Notes: generated by a model from the letters alone, not told the origin. A DNA stretch of 64,000 nt from Phorcus lineatus (GCA_921293015.1 OV121087.1:3856501-3920500); one strand, 5' to 3'; positions 47,480-57,996 are shown, counted from the first letter of the stretch. Numbers and translations: made by a program.

Positions 47480-47740
47480 AAAGTTCACCAATTTGAAATT
47501 GATCTTCAGCTCCCAGGCGTTATATATTGAAAAATACGAAGTCAGAAGTAAAAACAATCCATTTTAATGGCTAGCGCTTTCAGCTCAACGAGCCTCTTCA
47601 GGCCATACATATAACGGATAATGCATTTAGGGTTAGGGTTAGGTTAACCCTAACCTTATATGTATGGCCTGAAGAGGCTCGTTGAGCTGAAAGCGCTAGC
47701 CATTAAAATGGATTGTTTTTACTTCTGACTTCGTATTTTT

Positions 47741-47805
<65 letters not shown>
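47448..47805. mobile_element. Foldback element with telomere-like loop, flanked by (TA)n
   Basis: Two 94-base arms, 47521-47614 and 47656-47749, are near-perfect inverted repeats (CGAAGTCAGAAGTAAAAACA, GGCTAGCGCTTTCAGCTC, CTCTTCAGGCC). The 41-base loop contains TTAGGGTTAGGGTTAGG followed by TTAACCCTAACC, that is, telomere-type repeats in both orientations. Pure TA/AT tracts lie outside (47448-47475 and 47743-47805). A related, shorter element in the opposite orientation occurs at 57786-57996. The matching position in unit A (39160) has no insertion. No coding capacity. Confidence 0.85.
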
Positions 47806-47809
<4 letters not shown>

Positions 47810-48514
47810 CTATGGTTACAACCAATGTATCATTAATGATCCCTATTCAATATGCAGATGAAAACATTTGGAGAGCTTTGGAATATAACAAAACCAAAGC
47901 ACATAGTACAAGATGAACAGTAATGTGTCTTCAACATTTAATTGATTTTTGCAACATTATAACAGTTAAATTGATTAAGATTGACAAATTCCTGTCATTA
48001 TGACCCAAAACTGTTACAATATTCAACAAATATATGTAGTTTATTTCTTCAGTGCTCTCTCTTGCTGCCTCATAAAACAAAACTTATTTTTGAAATTGGT
48101 AAATAATATCAACGATTCATTCATTGAAAGAAATACGTTTTTCGTGAGATTTATGTTTGCTGGGTGAAATATAATCTTTCTATATCGCAATTTAATCTTT
48201 TAATAAAGACTGTGACCTCATTGCCACAACTGTCCGATTCACTTGTGTGGTGTAGGTATATAGTTCATTTGTTACAAGTAATTAAGGTTAAAGTAAACTT
48301 TTTGCAAATGTAATTTTGTAATTTGAAAGAGATTAGCAAATAAACCAATTACATATGACAATTTGTTTCATAAGCATTGTGCAATCTGTATATCAAAGTA
48401 AAATAAAGTCATTTTAACAAGATACTTTATGTGAAGGATATATATAGTGTTACTGCAAAACTTATATAAGCTACAACGAATAAGCTAGTTGTAAAAAATA
48501 GTTTACCATTGTCC

Positions 48515-49150
48515 AAAATTGAGTGGACAAATCAAGAAGAAAATCGATCGGGAGGTTGAGAGAACAGATGGATTCAAATAGAAAGTGAGAGAAAGACAGC
48601 ATGATTCTCGATTTTGGTCTGGCCTCTATCCGTCGACCTGTCAGGGCAACAGAAGTATCAAAACCACCGCAGACAAAATAAAATGAAAGTGAGAGAAAGA
48701 CAGTGGGTCTCTGTATGACTCGATTATGATCGGGCTTCTTTCCTGCGACCCGTCCAGGGTCATTGAAGCATCAAAACCACCAAAGCAAGATAAGATGAGT
48801 CAATTGGTGGAAGCTCGAACGAAAGATACACACTGCAAGGCATTGCTATAAATGTCAATGCATCTCAGTTACGATTCTCCCGCTTTTTATGACATATGAC
48901 ATCTTTCTGATAACCAATTACCCCTTAGGATGGTATGGTTATGTCCTTTTTTAGGCATAGTCATTTTGCACTCTGGATATGGATTTCTTTATGACATGTT
49001 CACGTATGGCAAATAGTATGGAATATGATCAGCCCAATTCACCAACATGACGCCCTGCAAGTACAAAATTCATAATCATCTTGGAAAAGGAATTTGTAAC
49101 TGAACCGAATACAAAAACAAAATTATCATCTTAATGTCTTCAATGTTCTA
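48515..49150 (+). repeat. Large-array block, copy 2, with internal 104-bp duplication
   Basis: Second copy of the 34295-34830 block. Inside it GAAAGTGAGAGAAAGACAG starts at 48581 and again at 48685, giving a 104-base tandem duplication that includes the TCCGTCGACCTGTC and CATCAAAACCACC landmarks. The duplication is absent from the 34.3-kb copy. Confidence 0.8.
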
Positions 49151-49154
49151 GGTG

Positions 49155-49463
49155 ATGCGAGGGGTATAATACCACTTTCAATAGCATATCACTTAGCCAT
49201 ATCACAATGGCTAGTTATATTGCACGGAGAAAGCCCGCAACACCCATGTTGCTGTGCATTGCGGCCACATATGCGAGCATCGGCTACAATTAGCGAACCA
49301 TGGGTGATTCTGTACTGATATTCGATTAGGAATAGCCAAACCTTTGTAGGTGTAGAACAGTTCCCTGCTGCAAACAACGTTGCCGAGGCCCTGGCAGGAA
49401 TTGAACCCCGAGATTCCTTATCTTAAGCCTAACGCGCTAACAACAGCGCTATCCTGCCCCCTC
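49155..49463 (-). mobile_element. SINE with tRNA-like head, minus orientation
   Basis: Read on the minus strand it starts GGGGGCAGGATAGCGCTGTT (A box), has B box GGGGTTCAATTCC, then a body with the CAGGGAACTGTTC, ATGCACAGCAACATGGGTG and AGTGATATGCTATTGAAAG segments. It ends in the region equivalent to the 3' end of the 33.3-kb copy. About 309 bases, probably full length. The left flank still matches unit A near 34810 (ATTATCATCTTA / TATTTTCATCTTA), so it likely inserted after duplication. The right flank is not confirmed. Confidence 0.75.
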
Positions 49464-49849
49464 TTTATTCTTATTTACATGTCGTTGTAGATGTGTGCTT
49501 TCTCTTCCTTCAAGACATGAAAATACAATAATTAGTAGGATAAACTTATTTTGATATCATTTCATTGACCTAAAAACATTTTTGTAAAAACATAAGCAAA
49601 GTATAACCTATAAGATAATGCGTGTCAATACAATGGAACAAGAAAGATTACGAACGTTACTTCATATGATTTGATTGCAAGGGGTTTATTTTATTCAGGG
49701 AGTAGTACTGTACTTTCGAATTGTAATTAGGTCTGCACATTAATGGCTTGGCAAGTGAGCAAGTATTGTGAATCTATCTTTGGTAATCAACACTGGTGAA
49801 TAAATGTCTCGCTAATCTGAGAATGTGAAGAATTGATCCCCTGTTCTAC
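49464..49849. other. Spacer, no gene recognised
   Basis: AT-rich sequence between the SINE and the start of unit C. No coding signal. Confidence 0.4.
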
Positions 49850-50150
49850 ATACTACCATGAGTTGAGAGACTTGTGGTGCCCCTCGGGTAAGTGACGAGG
49901 TTCAAAATGTGCAATGTACACAAAGGAGATGTAGTAGAGACGCTGGTAGTCTGAATGTGAACTATGAGCACTTGACAAGTGATTGCTTGTAAACACCTGA
50001 GGGATTGAATGTACTCTTAGATCAAGAGAATAAGTTATTATAAATGTGCACAGAAAATGCGTGCTTAGAATAAGCCGTTATAGTAATTGTTATCATAATA
50101 TGTTTTTACAAATGTGCTATAGTCTGTGTCTGAAGATTCACTATATCAAT

Positions 50151-50387
50151 ATGATTTCTTATCTAGTTAGCAGTAACAATTTAGTATTATTTGCTCTTGC
50201 TACAATTGTTGCACAGAGAACTAATTTCAACGGAGACAATTTCTTTTCATGTAATGATGTGGCTTGTAATGTTCAGTGTGCGGATGCTTCGTTTATCAAA
50301 GGAAGTTATTGTAAATCGTCTCATAAAATCAAAGTATTTGTAGGTAACACTCATGGATCAATAACTACTATGTACAAGAAAGGATGA
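50151..50387 (+). CDS. Candidate small cysteine-rich protein, unit C
   Basis: From ATG 50151 the frame runs 78 codons to TGA. A hydrophobic stretch NLVLFALATIVAQ near residues 9-21 could serve as a signal or anchor segment. It is followed by FFSCNDVACNVQC and KGSYCKSSHKIK. The spacing C-x4-C-x3-C-x10-C with G-S-Y-C recalls the first half of cysteine-stabilised alpha-beta peptides such as invertebrate defensins (CxxxC, then GxC), but the final CxC pair is absent (valines occupy the place). An alternative model is an internal exon from the acceptor-like TTGTTGCACAG at 50216 to a donor-like GTAG|GTAACA near 50343. The unit B counterpart is broken. Function not established; a defensin-like role is speculation. 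Confidence 0.4.
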   Translation: MISYLVSSNNLVLFALATIVAQRTNFNGDNFFSCNDVACNVQCADASFIKGSYCKSSHKIKVFVGNTHGSITTMYKKG

Positions 50388-50634
50388 AACAATCTGATAT
50401 TTAATTGTCAAGAAAATACCATTTCCTCACATTGAGGAATATTCTGTGCTTGTTGAAAAGGACTGAATATTTTAAAAGCAATTCATGTTATGGTTTATTT
50501 GAAAATATTGATCACTGTAAAATTGTAATGTTTGTTACCTAAATATAAGACCAACATTTCATGCTTATGAAATATCAAACTAGACTCTGCTTCACTCGTG
50601 ATACTCAGAAATTGCAATTACACAACTACGAGTA

Positions 50635-50925
50635 GGGGGGGGGGGGGGGTCGGATAGCGCAGTGGTTGATGTGTTAAGCTTTGGATCAAGAGGTTTTGGG
50701 TTCAAATACAGCTGGGTTCTCAGGAACTGTGTCTGCAGTAGAAAACTGTTCAACATGTTGTAAGGTTTGGTCACTATGCTACACTGAATGTCAGCACCAA
50801 TGGTTTGCTAGTTCCAACCGGAATGCATAGCCCAAATAATGTTGCAACGCTTCTCCCTGGCATAATACTAGCACCTGTGATAAAAGTGAAAATATCTTGA
50901 AAGCAGCTAAACCCCAAGTCTTATC
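50635..50925 (+). mobile_element. SINE with tRNA-like head, private to unit C
   Basis: It begins with 15 consecutive Gs (50635-50649), then A box GGATAGCGCAGTGGTTGATG and B box GGGTTCAAATAC. The body matches the 49.2-kb SINE in reverse (GAAAACTGTTCAACATG, TGCATAGC, AAAGTGAAAATATCTTGAAA, GCAGCTAAACCCC). In unit B the site is uninterrupted (CACAACTGTGAGAAGGAGATTC at 41291), while C has ACAACTACGAGTA, the element, then CCAGTAGGAGATTC. The short repeat AGTA at both edges may be the target duplication. Confidence 0.8.
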
Positions 50926-51881
50926 ACATCACCTCACCAGTAGGAGATTCATGACATGAGTGTTAAAAAAATGATATATGCTGACAACTAACGTTTAATC
51001 GAAATAATAGAATTGTTTTTGCCATTTAAGAACAACATTTGGTTCATGTTGTAAATATTGAACAGTATATGTATTTTTCAAGGTATTATTAAAGAAAACC
51101 CATGAAAGTTAAAGATATCTTTGGTTATTTTCTTACATGATCTGACAAATGTCTGTTTCCCGTTGATGCGCAAGAAGTTATGGTCTCTAAGGAATTGTCT
51201 TCAAGCTCACTTTTTTGGTTGAAATGACAAAAAATAAAATTTGCCATGATATTTTAAGGTTACGATGTGATACCTTTCAATTATACTTGACGCCCATATA
51301 TAGAGAACTTTCAAACATGCAGCTTCTCACACAATACAGTGCAGCCTCTCTCTTAGTTACACTCGTAAAAAGCATGAAGGATGAAGGATATGCGAGACAA
51401 CCAATTTAAAATATTGTTGGCATTAAATTAAGTTGAATTATAAAAGACTATCATTGACCTTGATGATATCGTATTGCTGGTGACGCACAAGGCTTTGACC
51501 CAATTGCTGAAGAAACCTTGAGGCAGGCTTAATGATCAGACAATTTTTAAAAAAAAATACTAATACAATTATAGAATCGATTTTACTGACACCTCATCCT
51601 TTTATCTATTGATATCACTATAACGCCATGAGTTTATGTAACTTACATGTAATCGGCTTCAGTCAAATGACATGTATCATTGTCATGTACTTCAACAAAA
51701 ATCTTATATATGCAAATACCGTTAACAGGTTATTTTGAAAACTTCACTTTCAATGAGGTATGTGATGAAATATTCCATTATATGACATCATATTTGTGGA
51801 AATCCTTATTCGAAAAGTTTGACATAAACGAGTCAATTTCGGTGACATATGACTTATGGTCAAGTCATCATGTCACTTAAA

Positions 51882-52043
51882 TCAAAATGTTGGTACAAAT
51901 ATGCCCTGAATTGCTCTAATGTCTTCATATTTTGTGACAAATGGCATTGTTAGAAAACAATGAGACCAGTTGTTGTTATTAACTATGACCTTAATTTCAA
52001 GGTCCTCAAAATACTTTCCAGTCATTGTGGCACCACTCTCAAA
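51882..52043 (-). CDS. Conserved minus-strand exon candidate, unit C
   Basis: Open counterpart of the 42558-42728 relic: FESGATMTGKYFEDLEIKV, then VNNNNWSHCFLTM, FVTKYEDIRAIQ and a stop. An AG precedes the first codon on the minus strand (CTAACTACCAAG). After KYED the frame diverges from the unit B copy because of an indel, so the C-terminal part is probably out of frame and this copy may be dead too. No family recognised. One tryptophan and one cysteine are conserved between the two copies. Confidence 0.4.
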   Translation of the reverse strand, partial: FESGATMTGKYFEDLEIKVIVNNNNWSHCFLTMPFVTKYEDIRAIQGIFVPTF

Positions 52044-54328
52044 CTTGGTAGTTAGAATGATTTGAAGACTTAACATTAGGGAACGTTTCAGTATTTTGTT
52101 TTCGAAAATATGAAAAATGGATTTTGTGAAGAAATAATAATAATAACTGCCTCCTTTATTGATTTTAATACTACCGCTAGATGCATGAAATCCAATGTCT
52201 TCATTTTGATTAACAGCAGGAACATGAGACTCTTTATCACATCTACTTCATACTACATTCTAAAGTGGCAAACAATTTGTTTGTCTTCGCACTTCTGCCC
52301 TGGACTTGTTATGCTGTTTTTTTCAGCTATAAGTAGTAACATTTATAAACTCACAAACAAAAGAAACATACTTCTAAGTTAAGCATTTCTTATGCATTTG
52401 TTTTCTTACACAAGCGAGCATGAATAAGGTAGTTACTAAAGTTTTCATTATTGTCATCAGAATAAAAATTTTCTAAAAATGACCCCGAGATCATATTGGC
52501 TGACGGAATTGTTTTCTATTTTGTCTTTTCGTTCACATAGAATTGCCATGCTTAATCTGTGACCCATTAAGGTGTTATGAATAGCTTGGGCTACAACCTG
52601 CGCAAAAGAAAACCATGAAATTATCTTTTTCATCGTGCAAGAATACAAAGACCGTTCACTTCACAAAAGCTGTGTAAATATTCTGATATTTGACTTGGGA
52701 AAGAGAATTGCTAACTCAGAAAGTGACGGTTTATCTGTCCTTTGTGAATTATGGCGATAATTTCCTCTTTAAAGCTCGTATTTTTTTTACATTGATCCGC
52801 TCATAATAGATAAACCTTACTCCTCGCATTTTGGTAAACTATTCTAATCTTATACCATGTGAAAAGGTCGTGAATTTAATTAAAATACTTTAGTGTATAA
52901 ACCGTCATGTTAATTAATTCTGATATTTACAATCGCTGGAGCCAAATTGTCAATGTATCTATCAGTCATCCTAAATGTTTTAAGGAAAAAGCTGATATTT
53001 CAAAAATTAAAACCTCTCCTTTGATATCAAAATGTGTCTAGATCATATTATGTAGGTGAAATAACGTTATTCCATGTCACATGTTCAAAAAGGATTTTGC
53101 TAAAATAGCGAATGCAATGTTGTCATTATAAAGGTGTACTTAACCGTTTTAATCTTGAGAGTGGATCCATGATGAATACGTCAGATAGTTAATCGAGTTA
53201 CAGCTGAGTTCGTTCCCATTAGACATACAATAAGGTACGCAGATTTTAACTGCTTTGGACTACACTAACTTATCTAGCTATGATTCTTCACAAAATATAT
53301 TAGTTACTGCTAACAGTATCAACTAACTGGTATCATAATATATCATATTTCAGCAGCTGCAGAAATGAATAAGCATTGGTATTAATTATCATATAAATGG
53401 AAACAATGTAACATTATATCAAAAGTATTTATACCTTAATGTTTCCCACAATGTATCCTGTTCATGAGAAACCTTAATTTTGACATTTTGTATTTGGATC
53501 CATGATCTTTAACAACCACTCGTAACACTTTATATAGGACCTAATTCTGAAATTTTGTAAACAACGAAACAGCTTTACAGTCTCAGGCTTACTGATAACT
53601 AAAATTCATAAAACAGTATGAGTCGTTGATGTTTGAATTATATGAAGGTGTAAATATATACTTTGAACAGATATTGGATATAAAGTTTAAAATGGTGGAA
53701 ATCTGGTTCTTGCAGTCAATATTATCATAGTTCATTTTCAAAATCTGTAGGTTAATTAATTTATAAAGCAGGGTTATCATACTTATTGTAAAAATGACTG
53801 AAAGTACTTTAGTCTGTTGCAAATGAATGCTAACACTTATACTTATATACCGTATAAAAGTCTATTCCTAAATCGCTTTTGTCGAGTGAAAAAGTTCTTC
53901 CCTGAAACACCATTTTCTTTTAATAGTACCATCTCAATTCAAATAGTTAAAGCACAAAACAAGTAAGTCAACTGACAGGTAATTGTGACAAAGAGGAGTC
54001 ATACCCACGTCTCTTTTCTGCCTTACTTTGCTTTGAATGTCAATTAAAACATATATAAGTATTAGGGTTGTTATTTGTATCCATTCGGTTATTTTACCAC
54101 CAGGGAATATCAGTGAGTCTCTGCTTAATTTCTATTCAGCTGATAAATCTCATATCATAGTTAGAGTATCCAAACTACTTAACAATGACTATAAAAGCTA
54201 TATCAGTTTTCTTTCTTATTATTCATTTTTATTGTCACGATGCACGCCACAGACTTCTGGACGAAATACTAATATATCTCGAGTATAATTATAACTAATA
54301 CAATATCCATTTCTGTTTTTTATACCAG

Positions 54329-54421
54329 AGTAAAGCGAAATTTAAACTTTTCCTTGACGATGAGCAACAAGGCTTTTCACATACGAAGATGTCAAGAATC
54401 AATATTGGTGTTCACTATTAA
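54329..54421 (+). CDS. Candidate terminal exon, unit C
   Basis: A pyrimidine-rich acceptor (ATTTCTGTTTTTTATACCAG) leads in phase 0 into SKAKFKLFLDDEQQGFSHT and a stop at 54419-54421, 30 codons in all. It is paralogous to 44752-44811 in unit B (LF.D...QG.S core, same phase). Immediately after the stop the sequence AATAATGTCTAAACTCCAAG resembles the 3' module of the 26-kb unit (AACAATGTCTAAATTCCAAG). The large units and the small units therefore appear to end in the same 3' region. Confidence 0.45.
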   Translation, partial: SKAKFKLFLDDEQQGFSHTKMSRINIGVHY

Positions 54422-56770
54422 TAATGTCTAAACTCCAAGAGATAAGTAAGTCGAAATTTCACCTTAAGCAGATTATGTTGTGTTATGTGTGCGACATAAA
54501 AAGGTCAATCCTCAATGGCTTATGTGTTTGTCAACATGTTACCAGACGTCTTCCTTAGGTCGACACCTCCAGCGCAGACCTTTTTGACTTCTTCCTATTT
54601 AATTGAGCTGATGTGATTCAACAAGAAAATGACGAAAATGAATAATGAAAATAACTTGTCTAGAAATGTGCCGTTTAGAATATAAGAATAATCAACAAGA
54701 TACGAGGAATTTCGGAGTATCTGTCCCAAGTGGTTTATTGTGATAATTTCAGAGCCATAGTTGTTTATCATTTTTCTTACCCGAGACAAATTTAGGATAT
54801 TAACGTTACTCATTGAAAATACATTCGCAAAGTTAACCTCGGACATTGTATTCATATGCGACGAACAACGATTATAAAATGGTCTTCATTTGAGAAATAC
54901 AATGCAGTTCAAGTAATGTGTATCGTGTATATGAATCATAAGTTATAAAAGACGCTTGGGTTAGAATATTTGATTATTGCTAAAGGTATAAAGTATTCTT
55001 TTTTGATAAAAATTAGATCATTTTAAATTCAACTGTGTTTGCCAAAACGGATTTAAAGTATCTCAAATATTGTCATATATTTCAATTCATATCTAGGAAA
55101 TTGTTATGACATTTTTAATGAGACATTTGGAATATAAAGTTGGTTTGATATATAATCAATTATTTGAACAACCACATTATTCTTTTGACACATTACTGTG
55201 TCCTAAAATATTGTACTATTGTCAGAAGGTCGGTAAACTTGGCCCGCTTTTTCTTAATTGATAAGTAAACTGATATTCCCTCTCCTCATAAAATTAAATG
55301 GTCAGGAAATTGTTCAATGATAAATAAAATATTGCGATATCTTGTGCTGAAACTCAAAAACTTATATCTAGAAGCGTGTATATAATGCCATTGTAAACGA
55401 TTTGTATTATACCTCCACCGAAAGCTAGTGAATGTAATCTATAACTTCATCAATACTTTTATTGAAGCACAAATTTGCTTCCAATAGCGACTTCCTCAAG
55501 AACTTATGCTTCAGTAAGCAGGAAGATGTGTCTCCTTACAACATCTACTTCAAGGTATCGTAGACCTGCCAAACAATTTGTTTTGTCCTCACTTTTGCCT
55601 GTGGCTTGTTAATACACAGCTTTGATGAATAAGCCCATAGCACTTCAGTCGTTCACTAGTGCAACTATACTGAAGTTGATTTGCAAGTAATTTGTCTTTT
55701 AAAGTTTAAGCTGTTCGGTTTTTCAGTGAAATGTATACTTTCTCCAGAACATAACTGTGCGGCAATGTTAATTTTTTCTTTTACTTCTACATACTATTTA
55801 AGCTTGAAGTATTGGATTTCCTAACAATGAAGAGAAAGTAACACTATTTTGAAGTCGTAATGTTCTATGTACAGTACAGCAATTTAAACAACTCAAAATA
55901 AATGTAAACAATCCTTTAACAAAGGTTAAATCTTTAAGGAAAATCTTACAATCTCTAGGCTAATTTCAATTACGGACTTAATTTCGTGATGTGCAAAATG
56001 AATTTCTATTACAGTGTTCAGCAAATCAGATACACGCTTAACAGTTGTTATTTATTTCTTATCAACTAAACAAAGGAGTCAGAACCTTTTAGTAGATTAA
56101 TTAGTTATAGTGAAATTCTTGTTATTTTGAATCCTTTCGGATCTGCGACATAGCAACTGAATACCGTAAGGTTATGATAATATGAGTACAGATTTGTTGC
56201 TTAAAGGTTAGGCATGAAAACCATGATTCTTGTTTTAAAATCTACATCTATAACGGAAATCCAGTGTCGGACATAAGCATATTACCATTTCGAATGAAAC
56301 TTCAGTCGGGATCCAAAGAAGAAGATAACCTGTTTTTTCAATCGTTCCACACAATTCATTGAAAGCTTAACTAAGTCTTTTCGTGTGGCACGTGTTTTCA
56401 AATTCTAAGTTTTAACAGAGAATTATTTTTTTCCACATCCCTCAACAGTATCTGGAGAATTGTTTGAGCGTTTTGTGCATTTTCAACCTCAACACTTTGA
56501 TGCATTTTTCATGAAAAGCAAATAAATTAGGTTTAATAAGAAACAGCATGGCGTATAATTGAACATAACAGTTTAATCAACTGTCTCTACAGGTAGCATG
56601 TACTCTTGTTCGCATCTATAAATTAATGTATACATTTGATTTACTCTTTTGTTATTTTAGAACTGGTATAATTCCTGAAGCTAATTAAACATCTACCAGC
56701 TATTATTGTATTTATTTTAATGTTTAAAGATATATTCTAACATGGTTACCACAATCAATTTTGGAGTGAT

Positions 56771-57785
56771 TATTTCGATAATAATCACCTCTAAATATTT
56801 ACGACCGATTCACATTCATACGCGCACGTTTACAAACTCCATTCGCTGATCTTACTGTTGTCATCGCCTTAGCAAAATGAATTTTGAATAAATTCTATAC
56901 AGACATTTAGACTACCGTATTTTTTAAAATGAAATTTAGAAGATAAATCCATTCTATGGTATATATTTTGTCGAAGTAGTTTATTTTTTTTATCACTAAA
57001 TTTAATTTCAAACCGAGCTCGCTTCTTACCGTAACGCGAAGTAATAGCGATTCGTCAAGTGACCAGAGGGGACATACGTTATTCTTCAACTTCCCTTCCC
57101 TTTCCCCCTCTCATTCATAGGTGACCACATTTCCAGACAGTGTATTCAACCATGACAAACTGTAAAGCTTTCTTGACCGTTTATTCAATCAGTTCACATC
57201 TTGCGTGAGAAGTTAGCGCTAGCAGTAAACAATGCAACTTCTTTTAGAGTAACGTCCCTTGATTTGGTCAGTCCTTGTCGGTATATTAGGGGTGATAGGT
57301 GTCCTATGTATTTACGTGAAAAACGTAACTCTGACGGGATAAAAAAAATCTGTCTTTTGTTGATTTTATCCTCTATGAAATAAATACTTAAGGGTTTTAT
57401 TTAAAACCTGCTGGTTTATGTTTTGATATTTTTTTTTATAATTGAAGCGTGTTTTTTGAAAATGAAGCAAGCTCGGTTTGAAATTAAATCTAGGGGTGAA
57501 AAATGCACGACATACAACCCCAAAATAAAAAAACAGAAGGGATTTATCTCCTAACTGAAAATCATGTCAATTTTAGGATTCATTGGAATAAGGTGAAATA
57601 TGCTCCAATTCCACTAAGCTTCTTAGTGCTATGTGCAGTCGTAACCCTTAAATGTTACTGATGTAGCGGAACAAGATAAGCTTTTATAAGGTGAAAATGA
57701 CCCATTTGACAGTAATGGCCGTTACAAATGAACAAAACGAGTGAGTAAGTAAGAAGAGATTAACAATATTGAATAATTGAAAAAA
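56771..57785. other. No gene recognised
   Basis: Outside the recognisable array. Open frames at 56907-57089 (minus) and 57201-57383 (plus) have no supporting signals. Confidence 0.4.
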
Positions 57786-57965
57786 ACGAAGTTATAAGTA
57801 AAAACAATCCCTTTAAATGGCTGGCCTTTTCAGCTCTAAAAATGGAAGCTAAAAGCGCTAGCCATTGCAATGGATTGGTTTTACTTCTAACTTCAATATC
57901 TAATATCTGTGAGCTGAACATCAATCTCCAGATAAAAGCTGTGTGTATATAGCTGTGTATATAGC

Positions 57966-57996
<31 letters not shown>
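57786..57996. mobile_element. Second foldback element, reverse orientation, with (TA)n end
   Basis: Arms 57786-57835 and 57847-57894 are inverted repeats (ACGAAGTTATAAGTAAAAACA against TTTTACTTCTAACTTC; AAATGGCTGG against GCTAGCCATT) with a loop of about 11 bases. The right flank, read in reverse, matches the left flank of the 47.5-kb element (GAGATTGATGTTCAGCTC against GAAATTGATCTTCAGCTC). It ends in a GCTGTGTGTATATA repeat and a TA tract (57975-57996). Compared with the first element it lacks the telomere-like loop and the CGAGCCTCTTCAGGCC part of the arms. Confidence 0.75.

Larger units (their letters stand above)
40560..48400 (+). repeat. Large-array unit B
   Basis: Aligns block by block with unit C (49850-56770), offset growing from about 9.3 to 9.8 kb because of insertions. 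Pairs include GAGACTTGTGGTGCC (40599/49868), GATGTAGTAGAGACGCTGG (40650/49930), GGTCTCTAAGGAATCGTC (41788/51182), GTGGCACCACT (42713/52028), the core block (43290/53050), GGTCAACCCTCAAAGGCTTATG (44928/54506), GCTAGTGAA-type block (45590/55425) and GAACTGGTATAATTCC-type block (46950/56660). It carries elements absent from C: the MITE-like insertion near 43530-43665 and the foldback element at 47448-47805. Most exonic relics in it have stops. Confidence 0.8.
49850..56770 (+). repeat. Large-array unit C
   Basis: The second full-length large unit, see unit B for block pairs. It carries one private SINE (50635-50925). Three exon-like frames survive in it: 50151-50387, 52043-51882 (minus) and 54329-54421. 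After about 56770 the similarity to unit A (38330-38420) is lost. Confidence 0.8.

Noticed and set aside
47713-47916. 67-codon frame with Ile-Tyr repeats
   Set aside because: A translation of the TA microsatellite.
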